Assembly: GCF_009604405.1 (NCBI RefSeq) | Contig: NZ_WEGK01000007.1 | Coordinates: forward strand, 62,001-126,000 | Length of the DNA: 64,000 nt | Direction of reading: 5' to 3' | Origin: Nocardia macrotermitis | GTDB lineage: Bacteria > Actinomycetota > Actinomycetes > Mycobacteriales > Mycobacteriaceae | Shown: one piece after another, positions 51,257-59,130 of the stretch | Position numbering within the stretch: the stretch's first letter is position 1 | Layout: each line of letters begins with the position of its first letter | Translations under genes and position numbers: made by a program | The notes under the pieces: generated by a model | Told to the model about the DNA's origin: nothing | The model's input: the letters and a program-made list of their open reading frames with translations, nothing else | Database searches by the model: none

Positions 51257-52546
51257 TTGACCACACCACACTCACCCGCCCCCGATCCGTACACCACGGC
51301 TACCGGAGTATGTCCCGTCCATCGCGGTCCCGCCCCGGACGGCAACTCCGACCCGCGATTCCCGATGTACACCCCCGATTTCGTCCGGGAACCGAACGAC
51401 ACGTACGACCGGATGCGCCAGGCGCATTCGACCCTGGTCCCCGTCGAGTTGGCTCCGGATGTTCCGGCCACTCTGGTCATCGGGTACAGCACCGCGGTCC
51501 AGATCCTCAACGATCCCGACCACTTCCCGTCCGATCCGCGCGCCTGGCAGAAGTCCATTCCCGCGGATTCGCCGGTCCGGCCGATGATGGAGTGGCTGCC
51601 CGCGGCCCGCTACAACACCGGCGCGACGCACCGGCGGTATCGCGACCCCTCGGTCGTCGCCATCGATGCCATCGATCAACACGCCATCCTGGCCATGGTC
51701 GAGAACGCCGCGGTCCCGCTGATCACCTCGTTCTGCGAGGACGGTCAGGCGGATCTGGTGATGCAGTACGCATTCCCGCTGGTACTCGAGGTGCTCAACC
51801 AGATGTGTGGCTGCCCCGCCGACATCGGTGAGCGGGTCGCGGTCGGCATGGCCGATCGCTTCGACTCCGACAAGGTGAAAGCCAAACAGGGCATGCAGGA
51901 TCTGCGTGCGGCGCTGATGGAGTTGATCGCGCTCAAACGCGACCGGCCCGGCGACGACGTCACCTCGCATCTCGCGCATCACCCCAACGGCCTCGACGAT
52001 CTCGAGGTGTTCGCGCAGCTGATGAGCTTCTACGGCGCGGGTTTCGAGGCGCAGCGCACCTTCATGGCCAACGCACTGCTGCTGATCTTCACCGACCCGC
52101 GTTTCCAGCCCGACAGCGGCCGCAACCTCTCGACCACCGACGCGCTGGACGAGGTGCTGTTCAACAACCCGCCGATGGCGAACTTCTGCACCACCTATCC
52201 GCGTCAGCCGATCCAGATCGACGGTGTCTGGCTCCCCGCCGACCAGCCGGTCCTGATCAGCCTCGCCGCCTGCAACAACGACCCCCGCATCCGCGGCGAG
52301 GGCAACACCAGCATCGGCAACCGCTCCCACCTGGCCTGGAGCACCGGCCCGCACGTCTGCCCCGCCAAGGACGTCGCCTACCGCACCGTCGAGAGCGCCA
52401 TCGACCAACTCTTCGACCGCGTCGGCGAAATCCAGCTCGCCGTCCACCCCGACCAATTGGTCTGGCGCCCCGGCCCGTTCCACCGCGCCCTCACCGCCAT
52501 GCCGGTCGTCTTCGAACCTTTGCGTCGGCAACAGGTGATGATCTAG
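51257..52546 (+). CDS. Cytochrome P450 lacking the ExxR arginine (CYP157-like)
   Basis: A 429-residue P450-fold protein. The haem-thiolate Cys368 lies in SHLAWSTGPHVCPAKDVAY (usual form FG.G.H.C.G). The I-helix reads MSFYGAGFEAQRTF in place of AG.ET(T). The K-helix ExxR motif is E299-V-L-F302, so the normally near-invariant Arg is Phe, and PP.ANFCTTYPRQPIQIDG follows in the normal place. Loss of this Arg is known for the CYP157 family of actinomycetes, so the protein may still be active. An N-terminal CPVH motif is present (GVCPVHRG). I prefer the TTG at 51257; a GTG at 51200 is possible. A strong terminator follows. Function by context: oxidation or coupling of a phenolic compound. Confidence 0.85.
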   Translation: MTTPHSPAPDPYTTATGVCPVHRGPAPDGNSDPRFPMYTPDFVREPNDTYDRMRQAHSTLVPVELAPDVPATLVIGYSTAVQILNDPDHFPSDPRAWQKSIPADSPVRPMMEWLPAARYNTGATHRRYRDPSVVAIDAIDQHAILAMVENAAVPLITSFCEDGQADLVMQYAFPLVLEVLNQMCGCPADIGERVAVGMADRFDSDKVKAKQGMQDLRAALMELIALKRDRPGDDVTSHLAHHPNGLDDLEVFAQLMSFYGAGFEAQRTFMANALLLIFTDPRFQPDSGRNLSTTDALDEVLFNNPPMANFCTTYPRQPIQIDGVWLPADQPVLISLAACNNDPRIRGEGNTSIGNRSHLAWSTGPHVCPAKDVAYRTVESAIDQLFDRVGEIQLAVHPDQLVWRPGPFHRALTAMPVVFEPLRRQQVMI

Positions 52547-52559
52547 ACAGATCGATTCG

Positions 52560-52600
52560 CGCGAACGGCCCGGCCGCCCAAGGCAACCGGGCCGTTCGCG
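52560..52600 (+). terminator. Strong hairpin terminator after the P450 gene
   Basis: A perfect 14-bp inverted repeat, CGCGAACGGCCCGG / CCGGGCCGTTCGCG, with a 13-base loop, starting 14 bases after the stop codon. It closes the halogenase-to-P450 region. Confidence 0.85.
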
Positions 52601-52726
52601 TACGTCCTGCAACGCAATCGGTTTCATCGCAGACCATCCGGACAGCCGCGGATCGAAAATCCGCATCCCCCCGGCATTTTCCCCGCGCAGACCCCGAAAA
52701 GGTCGCTCGCCGAGTCCGATTCGCCG

Positions 52727-53005
52727 CTATCGGTGGTGGCTGTAACCACCGCCACCGTGATGAACATGCCCCTCGTTCTTGGACTCGCCACCGTGGTGCG
52801 AGCAAGTTCCCGGACCGGTGCTCGGACTCGATGTGCCGTCATTGCACGGTGTTCCGCCACCACTCGACCCATCAGCGGACCCGTCGGCCGACCCGCTCGC
52901 CGACCCCGTGTCGACAGCCACCGGTATCGCACTCGCGGTCCCGTACAGCGCACCGGTAGCGGCCACCCCCATCAACGCGACACCGATCAATCTGCGCAGT
53001 TTCAT
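52727..53005 (-). CDS. Small secreted DUF3761-like protein
   Basis: A 92-residue protein. The signal peptide MKLRRLIGVALMGVAATG...ASA should be cleaved after ASAIP or ASA. A Ser/Gly/Asp-rich linker follows, then a compact TPCNDGTSSPSTGPGTCSHHGG core, similar to the DUF3761 pattern (C.DG..S.S....GTCSHHGG). The C-terminal tail is His-rich (HVHHGGGGYSHHR) and could bind metal. It has its own promoter to the right. Function unknown. Confidence 0.72.
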   Translation of the reverse strand: MKLRRLIGVALMGVAATGALYGTASAIPVAVDTGSASGSADGSADGSSGGGTPCNDGTSSPSTGPGTCSHHGGESKNEGHVHHGGGGYSHHR

Positions 53006-53376
53006 GCATGATTCCTTTCCGATGGATCGAACACAGAAGGAATTCGACGAACCGCCGCCACCGTTACAGGGCAGTCTTCGCGTTTTCAGGGGTGTCGCTG
53101 GCGACCTAACCGCTCATGCACCCACCGCGTGCACTGCACACCTGGCAGCAAGTTGATCTAGTGGCTCGGCGCGACGCTCGGTCGGCATGTCGACGATGAG
53201 CCCGCCGCAGATGTCAACAGTTCGGATGGGGCTTGTGCCCGAAGTCGACCCGTCAAATCTGGTCAACTCGGGTCATTCTCGATCAACCGAGAACAACTTC
53301 CAGCAACACTGTGGACTCCCGTATATCGCTCTGCTGCACTGGCTTACCGGAATGCTCATGACTTCGGGAGTGCAGA
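53006..53376. other. Intergenic stretch without a recognisable gene
   Basis: 371 bases between the divergent DUF3761-like gene and the 42-residue membrane ORF. It contains short GTGCA/TGCAC inverted motifs near 53125-53140. No coding pattern is seen on either strand. Confidence 0.4.
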
Positions 53377-53505
53377 ATGTGGATAGAGATCGGGAAGACT
53401 GTCCGGGCCGCGATCGGCGATTGGGGGACGACTTGTCGGCTGGCGGTCTGCGTCGGAGTGCTGACCGTCTCGGCGGTCGTGCTTGCTGCGGCGGGTGTGC
53501 TGTAG
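53377..53505 (+). CDS. Very small single-helix membrane protein (42 residues)
   Basis: The ORF starts ATG TGG ATA (MWIEIGKTVRAAIGDWGTT) with GGGAG 10 bases upstream. It continues into one hydrophobic segment (CRLAVCVGVLTVSAVVLAAAGVL) that ends at TAG. It is 31 bases before the HTH/repeat gene in the same direction. The membrane helix, ribosome site and placement support a real gene. I do not recognise a family. Confidence 0.55.
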   Translation: MWIEIGKTVRAAIGDWGTTCRLAVCVGVLTVSAVVLAAAGVL

Positions 53506-53536
53506 GTCGACCACAGGGCAGAGAAACTGAGGAGAA

Positions 53537-54871
53537 ATGTTGTCCACGAGTAACGGAGCGCGATCGGCAATTGCTCGGTTCGGTGCCGACCTTGCCGAGT
53601 TGCGCTTGGCGGCTGGAAGTCCAAGCCACCGGCGCATCCTCGCGTTGTCGAAGCCGAGGACAGAGACAACCGTCAGCGTCAATACATTGAGGAATGCCGA
53701 ACGCGGTGAGCGGCTGCCGTCGGTGGCTGCCGTCATTACCTATGTCCGTGGCTGCCATGCGGCTGCGGCTGCGGCCGGTATGGTGGTCGACGAGCCCAGA
53801 TTCACAGTGCTGACGTGGCAAAAGCGGTGGAAGCAGCTCAAAGCGTCCACAGTCACGGCAAGCGCAGGCGAGACCGCGCAGCCGACCGGTCAGGCGGTGT
53901 GGCTTCCGAATCTGACGGACATGACCTACCTCCTGATGCCCACCCCTGACAGGGTTGCCTTCGGCAACATCATCCCGACTACCTCGAGTGCCATGGTGGC
54001 TCGGCGTTCACCGAATCAACAAGTCGCTCTACTGGGCGGCCGTCCCGTCGTCACTGGCCGACTGGACGATCCGAACGACGTCGCCCTGCTTCTGATCGAA
54101 CTGTCGCATGCACGCGAAGAAACACAGATCGAGGCATTGCTGAAGCTCGACCTCATGTCACGTATCGTCGTCGACGAGAGTTGGGGTGTGACAGGCCTAT
54201 TGACCGTTCTGACGGATCTCGGCGCAGACGAGCAGGCAACCGCACTAGCCCGCCGCGCAGCGGTCGGCACGCCTGTCACCAACCTGTATTTCGTACATGA
54301 CGTACTGGTCGTGCTTCAGAAAGCAGGAGCCCACGACCAGATCGCTGTGCTGCTACTGCGAGATCCCGCCGGGAACACTGACCTCGATGACGGATTCGTC
54401 GTGGCCAAACTCCTGAAGCAGTTGTGGGACCTCGGCTTCCAGCAGCAAACGATGAAGCTTCTGCGCAGGGCCGCCACAGGCGTTGATTTCAGTGAGGGAG
54501 AGGGCGTCGCGCACGTCGTCAGAGTCATGCTGGACATCGGCCAAGACGAATACGCGACGGAACTGGCCGGGCGGTCCGACTTTCTGGAGCATCCGGATGA
54601 CGTAGCGAATCTGCTGTGGAGCCTGCGGGAAGTCGGAGCTGAACAGCAGGTCGAAGCACTGCTCGATCGAAACCTCGCCGCTACGATCTCGCTCGAACAC
54701 AACGTTTCCGAGCTGGTGAGGTCATTCTGGGAAGCCGGTGCAGTACAGCAGGCGGCAACTCTAGCGAATCGCGCCGTGGCGAACGGTAAGGACCGGATCG
54801 GTGCATATTTCGAGAAACTCATGAAGGACACACCGGTAGCAGCTGCGAGCGTTGACCTTTCGGATACATGA
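53537..54871 (+). CDS. HTH-type protein with helical TPR-like repeats
   Basis: A 444-residue protein. The N-terminal 70 residues (GARSAIARFGADLAELRLAAGSPSHRRIL, then TTVSVNTLRNAERGERLPSVAAVITYVRGC) form an XRE-like helix-turn-helix in which the recognition helix is replaced by a longer insertion, a form common in Nocardia and Streptomyces. From about residue 180, helical repeats of about 35-50 residues follow (for example DDPNDVALLLIELSHAREETQIEALL; DDVANLLWSLREVGAEQQVEALLDRN; NVSELVRSFWEAGAVQQAATLANRA). The ribosome site is GAGGAG. It may be a signal-sensing regulator. Confidence 0.75.
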   Translation: MLSTSNGARSAIARFGADLAELRLAAGSPSHRRILALSKPRTETTVSVNTLRNAERGERLPSVAAVITYVRGCHAAAAAAGMVVDEPRFTVLTWQKRWKQLKASTVTASAGETAQPTGQAVWLPNLTDMTYLLMPTPDRVAFGNIIPTTSSAMVARRSPNQQVALLGGRPVVTGRLDDPNDVALLLIELSHAREETQIEALLKLDLMSRIVVDESWGVTGLLTVLTDLGADEQATALARRAAVGTPVTNLYFVHDVLVVLQKAGAHDQIAVLLLRDPAGNTDLDDGFVVAKLLKQLWDLGFQQQTMKLLRRAATGVDFSEGEGVAHVVRVMLDIGQDEYATELAGRSDFLEHPDDVANLLWSLREVGAEQQVEALLDRNLAATISLEHNVSELVRSFWEAGAVQQAATLANRAVANGKDRIGAYFEKLMKDTPVAAASVDLSDT

Positions 54872-54927
54872 TTTTCCCACCTTTCGGACCAATCCTCCTA
54901 TCACAACAAGGCAGGAAAGCAGTCTAC

Positions 54928-55602
54928 TCATTGCATGACTTTGTCGATGCCATTAGCCGCTGCCCGCGCAACGGACTCCGCACCTGCTTTCACCTCGTTC
55001 ACCAACTCTGGCGTGGGATCTTGCAAGTCCGAGGTCGCAGATTCAGCGTGATTCTCCCCTTTCGTAATCACGGTCACTATAAGATTGGCGACACGAAATA
55101 CTGTCCGCACGCTCGCCGTGTCGCCGCTAGTGCTATCGACACCTGTAAAAGCTTCATCGCCGATATCCGCGAGCGGCGCTTTTGTACCGTGGAATTCATC
55201 TCGAGTCTGCGCAAAAGAGTTTACGGCAGAGCCAACCGGGTCACTCGACGTCACATAATCCATGAACTGGACCGCAACTTGGCGGGAACTCGGATCCCCA
55301 ACCGCCTGGTTCGGCGACGGTATTGGGCCACCGAAGCTGACAACACAATTCATGAACGTCGATTTCATCGATGGCGGCAGTTCGGAGTTATTCCCGGTTG
55401 CAAATTTACTGCCAGCATCGAAAATCTTACCCGCAAATGTCCGCACAGCAGTCAAGGTCACACTATTCAAGCCTGAACAATCTTTCGGCAACCGATCGAA
55501 CCGGGGCGTGACTTCCTGAGGATGAGAACCAGAACATCCGGCAAGTGCGATCGAAGAAGCCAGGAGGTACGCCACAAAGGCGGACGCACGTGTTATTTTC
55601 AT
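54928..55602 (-). CDS. Lipoprotein, last gene of the ESX-like cassette
   Basis: A 224-residue protein. The signal peptide MKITRASAFVAYLLASSIALAGC has lipobox LAGC. Cys residues in LPKDCSGL and FMNCVVSFGG, together with overall layout, suggest a DUF3558-related extracellular domain, and GDEAFTGV is a typical DUF3558-like segment. It starts 2 bases before the stop of the preceding WXG-type gene is cleared, so the two are in one operon. Codon use and base composition are AT-richer than the rest of the window. Function unknown; DUF3558 lipoproteins often accompany ESX-type loci. Confidence 0.7.
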   Translation of the reverse strand: MKITRASAFVAYLLASSIALAGCSGSHPQEVTPRFDRLPKDCSGLNSVTLTAVRTFAGKIFDAGSKFATGNNSELPPSMKSTFMNCVVSFGGPIPSPNQAVGDPSSRQVAVQFMDYVTSSDPVGSAVNSFAQTRDEFHGTKAPLADIGDEAFTGVDSTSGDTASVRTVFRVANLIVTVITKGENHAESATSDLQDPTPELVNEVKAGAESVARAAANGIDKVMQ

Positions 55603-55604
55603 TT

Positions 55605-56357
55605 TTACCCAGTCGGCTTTCGTGGTTGCCAACTGCCGTTGTCCAACGCCGCGGGGGCAATCTCAGAAGGTACTTGAATCGTTGCCGCGGAGTTCCTGAT
55701 CTTATTGAGGTTTGTCATCATGGTGTCTCTATACGTAATAAGATCGCCGACAACTTTGTTGGTTTCATCCAAGAAGCCTTGTAGCGCCTTGGTTATGGCT
55801 TCCGTGTTACCTTTCAGATCAAAATCGAATTCTAGCGCTCCTTCGACCTCTTCCAAGAAACTGGCACCGAGCCCTAGAATAATATTCGCATACTTGGTAA
55901 TATGATCGATGGCCTGCTTGTAATTGCTCATTATTTGAGATCGGAATCCGTCGATCTCATCCGCCATACTCTTCATGATATTGCGAGTATCTGTTGTACT
56001 CGAGATTACTCGCGTTACGTAATCAGTGGCGGCACCAGCAGCTGCACTTCCGCCCCATCTGGCGTTCAAATTCTCTTTCGCAGTTGAAAGGCCAGCGCTA
56101 TGATCGCTGCCATCCACGGCAGAGGTAAGTTCCTGTATCGAGGTACGCCATGCACCAACGATGATCGGGACCTGATTTGGATTGCCCAGCATGCCATGAC
56201 AGGTATCGACCATGTCTCGGACGCCTGGCACATTGAGCTTCTCGGCGGTGGTGACCAATGTGCTGGCCGGACCCCACGGGAAAACAAGCTCAGCAGGAAG
56301 GTTGTCAGGGTTCTGATCGGCGGGGATCGGATAACCCTTGATTGTCTTATTTCCCAT
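55605..56357 (-). CDS. WXG-type ESX substrate-like protein
   Basis: A 250-residue, mostly helical protein. A Pro-rich N-terminus (GYPIPADQNPDNLPAELVFPWGP) precedes a helical hairpin with a W-G-G turn (ENLNARWGGSAAAGAATDYV), the mark of WXG100/LXG-type export substrates. A long helix follows (KSMADEIDGFRSQIMSNYKQAIDHI), then a hydrophobic ANIILGLGASFLEE. It may be secreted by a type VII system, but no secretion ATPase lies in the window. Its neighbour is an EspC-like protein. Confidence 0.72.
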   Translation of the reverse strand: MGNKTIKGYPIPADQNPDNLPAELVFPWGPASTLVTTAEKLNVPGVRDMVDTCHGMLGNPNQVPIIVGAWRTSIQELTSAVDGSDHSAGLSTAKENLNARWGGSAAAGAATDYVTRVISSTTDTRNIMKSMADEIDGFRSQIMSNYKQAIDHITKYANIILGLGASFLEEVEGALEFDFDLKGNTEAITKALQGFLDETNKVVGDLITYRDTMMTNLNKIRNSAATIQVPSEIAPAALDNGSWQPRKPTG

Positions 56358-56359
56358 GT

Positions 56360-56677
56360 CTAGTATCCCAGCTGCTCGTTGATGTACCCGAACTTCCGGT
56401 AGTAATCGGCGTCCAGATTCTCATAATTCTTTGCGCAGGCGCTGATCCCATCCCCTGCGGACGCGATTGTCTTCTTACCTTTCGTAAGCTTATCGCTGAC
56501 ATCGGTCAAAGTGTCATTGAATACATTTGCGACATCTTGACCGAATATGCCTAGCGTGAATCTCGCCATTCTATGTTCGCCAATATGTCTTGCCGAAGTC
56601 TCATAGTGAGTTGCGGTATTCTTTATTTCGTCGGCCTGCATGCGCAAGGCTTGGGGGCAGACATGGAAGTCTGTCAT
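56360..56677 (-). CDS. EspC/DUF2580-like ESX-associated small helical protein
   Basis: A 105-residue protein beginning MTDFHVCPQALRMQADEIKN. It is helical and ends ...ACAKNYENLDADYYRKFGY, the Y-containing tail (NY..LD.DYY) typical of WXG100/EspC-type (DUF2580) secretion partners. It probably forms a helical hairpin and pairs with the WXG-type protein two bases downstream. Visibly AT-rich coding. Confidence 0.75.
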   Translation of the reverse strand: MTDFHVCPQALRMQADEIKNTATHYETSARHIGEHRMARFTLGIFGQDVANVFNDTLTDVSDKLTKGKKTIASAGDGISACAKNYENLDADYYRKFGYINEQLGY

Positions 56678-56687
56678 TCGAAACCCT

Positions 56688-56990
56688 TCATCTCTCCGAA
56701 GTGGAACCAATACTGGCGAACGCTGAATTCAGCGTCGTTATTACCGCAGCTATCACATGACTTTCATTGCTATTACTCACCTCGTAAGAATCGAGGTCGA
56801 TAGAGCGTAGAACTCCGCGATCATCGACTGTCACACTTCCGAAGTCGGTGCCGTCGAAGCTGTCTATGATTTTGAAGTTACGCAAAGCTGCGGGCGGCCT
56901 CGGATCGCGATTTCTGATCGCAGTTACAGAGCGATCCCAGTTATGGTTAACTTCTTGAATCAATGCGTACAAGTCATCAAAATCTGTCAT
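56688..56990 (-). CDS. Small protein with YbaB/ESX-chaperone-like features
   Basis: A 100-residue acidic protein (MTDFDDLYALIQEVNHNWD). The core (FDGTDFGSVTVDDRGVLRSIDLDSYEVS) shows the S/T-VTVD..G.L..I.L strand order of YbaB/EbfC-like proteins that accompany ESX-type genes. I chose the ATG at 56990 with GAGGG upstream. It lies in the operon between the other YbaB-like gene and the EspC-like gene. Function unclear. Confidence 0.62.
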   Translation of the reverse strand: MTDFDDLYALIQEVNHNWDRSVTAIRNRDPRPPAALRNFKIIDSFDGTDFGSVTVDDRGVLRSIDLDSYEVSNSNESHVIAAVITTLNSAFASIGSTSER

Positions 56991-57023
56991 TATCACCCTC
57001 TCGCAGTCGATTTATCCGGATTG

Positions 57024-57383
57024 CTACTGTAGATCTGTCAGCAGGTCGAATGCTTCGGGGAACTCTTGCCGAAGATTTTCGACAACAGCAAGTGATGCAT
57101 TGCGACGTGCACCGTTGATAGCCTCAACTATTGCGCGACACACTCTATCCAAATCACCACTTAGCGCCCATGCCGGTCGATCCAAGCTTCCAAACCCGTT
57201 GGATAGGGTTACATTGAGAACCCGCTGACCATCCGCCGAAATCGTAGCAATTGCCTCACCGTCGCTCGATCGAGCGGTAAAAGACTCGGCATCGACTGAT
57301 ACGGTTCGCGCGATCCGCGCTCTGAGAGCCTCGATCTGGTTATCCGTCTCGATGACGACGCGACGCCATTCTTCAATTTCCAT
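57024..57383 (-). CDS. YbaB/EbfC-like protein of the ESX-like cassette
   Basis: A 119-residue protein. The N-terminal coiled coil (EIEEWRRVVIETDNQIEALRARIART) is followed by the YbaB-type beta core (ESFTARSSDGEAIATISADGQRVLNVTLS) and a C-terminal helix (VCRAIVEAINGARRNASLAVV). This order is that of YbaB-family nucleoid or ESX-associated (EspL-like) proteins, which can act as chaperones or structural partners. Start at 57383 by its ATG; the preceding gene ends 55 bases upstream. Confidence 0.75.
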   Translation of the reverse strand: MEIEEWRRVVIETDNQIEALRARIARTVSVDAESFTARSSDGEAIATISADGQRVLNVTLSNGFGSLDRPAWALSGDLDRVCRAIVEAINGARRNASLAVVENLRQEFPEAFDLLTDLQ

Positions 57384-57438
57384 GAATAATCCTGAGTCTT
57401 CGCGAATTCATCTACAAATGCCTCGTTTCAATTGTTCT

Positions 57439-57810
57439 TTACGGTGTCATCTTCTCGATCTGCTGACGTTGCTCCTCGTCCAGCGCAACGTAATTCGCGA
57501 TTGCTTTGGCGACAGTCTCTTTCATTGTTTTGACGGTCTCGATGTGTTGCTGAAGGATTGCGTCCATCGCTCCGTCGTGGCCCGTGGCGAGGCTTGAGTA
57601 CTTCTTCTCCAAAATCTTGCTCGAATCGAAGCTTCCGAAGCCTGTAATGGTTTCGACGAGACCGACTGTCCGCAGTGATTTCTGGAGATTCTCTATATGA
57701 GTGTCACAAACCTTGTCCAGCCCTTTGCCTGTCTCGGGATCGAGATACAGTTCACCTGCTTCGGCCGCAGCCAGCAGGCGTTTCCATTCAGTTGGATCGA
57801 TGCCATCCAT
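57439..57810 (-). CDS. Small helical protein of the ESX-like cassette
   Basis: A 123-residue protein (MDGIDPTEWKRLLAAAEAGELYLDPETG), helical throughout. It has EAG(E)LYLDPETGKGL near the start, common in small helical proteins encoded with ESX substrates, and a long helix ending YVALDEEQRQQIEKMTP. It has GAGGAAA as its ribosome site and lies 7 bases after the DUF3558 lipoprotein gene. Probably exported or a partner of the WXG-type proteins; not further assignable. Confidence 0.65.
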   Translation of the reverse strand: MDGIDPTEWKRLLAAAEAGELYLDPETGKGLDKVCDTHIENLQKSLRTVGLVETITGFGSFDSSKILEKKYSSLATGHDGAMDAILQQHIETVKTMKETVAKAIANYVALDEEQRQQIEKMTP

Positions 57811-57817
57811 ATTTTCC

Positions 57818-58369
57818 TCAGTTCTGCGGTAGAAACTGGGCCAGCGCATCCGCGAGGCGGCGCACGATGCCGCACGGCTCTGCGAGGCCATCGGCTCCGT
57901 ATCGATTCAACAGATCGAAATCTGCTGTGCCACCGGTAATCTGGACATCGATGGAGCATCCGTAGTCATGCGATGCACCCACCGGCCGATACTGCAGTGC
58001 CTGGCGTCCGGCGACCGTCGTCGGCGTGAAGTCCGTGAAATCGGTTCGCTTACGAAAATCGTCGATGGTCCGGCTCGATGTCAGTATCGAGAAATCGAAC
58101 TTCTTGTCCATGGAACCCCAGCTACACACCTTCCACCCGTCGAAGGTAGTGCCTGCCACCTTGTCGGTCTTGGTACTGGGATCGAGGGCGAGTCCCGAAA
58201 CCGACGCGTCGGAGATCGTACATGGATCCCACTGAGCCGCTGCCGGGGCCGCTGAGGTCGCTACAGATTTTTCAGACACGGCAGTAGTGCTGGTGTCACT
58301 CTTCCCACATCCTGCGAGCGCCAGCCCCGCCACTACCGCCAGGGTGATCGCGCCCAGCCTGCGCATCAT
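57818..58369 (-). CDS. DUF3558-family lipoprotein, first gene of the ESX-like cassette
   Basis: A 183-residue protein with signal peptide and lipobox LALAGC. The mature domain has the DUF3558 layout: WDPCTISDASVSGLAL, then KVCSWGSMDKKFDFSIL, then GRQALQYRP, then YGCSIDVQIT, with four Cys residues expected to form two disulphides. It is anchored to the outer face of the membrane. Ribosome site GAGGG. DUF3558 lipoproteins are frequent in Nocardia beside ESX-type genes. Their role is not established. Confidence 0.85.
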   Translation of the reverse strand: MMRRLGAITLAVVAGLALAGCGKSDTSTTAVSEKSVATSAAPAAAQWDPCTISDASVSGLALDPSTKTDKVAGTTFDGWKVCSWGSMDKKFDFSILTSSRTIDDFRKRTDFTDFTPTTVAGRQALQYRPVGASHDYGCSIDVQITGGTADFDLLNRYGADGLAEPCGIVRRLADALAQFLPQN

Positions 58370-58730
58370 CTGCTGCCCTCCGTTGTCGAACGGGGGCCGG
58401 TCAGTGTGTCCCCCACTTTCGGGAACCCTACCGGTGGTGACATCGAGTTACAACGCAACCGGCGGTGGTTGACCACCCGCATCAACACGCTACGCCGAGA
58501 CGCCTTCACGACCGAACAGAGCTGTCAGGCCGTCACGACCTCAGCTACCTGCGTGTATGGCACCAGTGCTCACGCACCGACTACCGAGGCATTGCTCAAG
58601 GACCAACTCCGACATCGCCACCGCCTGTCGTGCGTCCGATGCGGAGACGGATCGCATCCATTGCCCGCCAACAACTTTTACGACCGCACCGGACTTACAC
58701 AGAAGCGAGGCGATTCCAGTGAGCACGCGT
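58370..58730. other. Intergenic stretch without a recognisable gene
   Basis: 361 bases between the start of the DUF3558 gene and the end of the double DUF397 gene, both on the minus strand. It should contain the promoter of the ESX-like cassette. No conserved protein pattern is seen in the short open frames. Confidence 0.4.
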
Positions 58731-59126
58731 TCAGGGGCGGTCGAACTGGTTGTCTGCCACACCTTTTGCGAAGGCGTCCCACTCATCGGTGTTGTAGGAC
58801 AACATAATTCCTCGGTTGTCGCGGACGACCGCGCTTCCGTCGGGGTGGACCGTGATCGTCAACGCATCACGCACCGAGCCGGATGATCGGTCCAGCGCCA
58901 ACTCTAGGACTGCCGACCACTCTTCCGCGGCGACCGAGATGATCGGTTGATCGACAGCCGGGCCGGTGTACTTACTATCGCGCATCAGCACCGAGTCGGC
59001 CCTGTGTGCGATCTCGACGCAAGTCTTTTCACCGCCACTGAACGTCGACTTCGTCCAGTCGAGGGACACCTCGACGCACGTCGTCGAGTCCTGGGAGAAC
59101 GGCGGTTTGAACCATGTTGTGCTCAT
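58731..59126 (-). CDS. Double DUF397-domain protein with internally duplicated N-terminus
   Basis: A 131-residue protein, about twice the usual DUF397 size. It opens with WFKPPFSQDSTTCVEVS, and this segment is repeated at once as WTKSTFSGGEKTCVEIA before continuing VLMRDSKYTGPAV. A second core follows, DGSAVVRDNRGIMLSY...DEWDAFAKGVADNQFD. The opening strand is thus present twice and the RDS/RDN core twice. It lies 4 bases after the XRE/DUF5753 gene on the same strand, the standard pair order. Confidence 0.85.
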   Translation of the reverse strand: MSTTWFKPPFSQDSTTCVEVSLDWTKSTFSGGEKTCVEIAHRADSVLMRDSKYTGPAVDQPIISVAAEEWSAVLELALDRSSGSVRDALTITVHPDGSAVVRDNRGIMLSYNTDEWDAFAKGVADNQFDRP

Positions 59127-59130
59127 GGCG

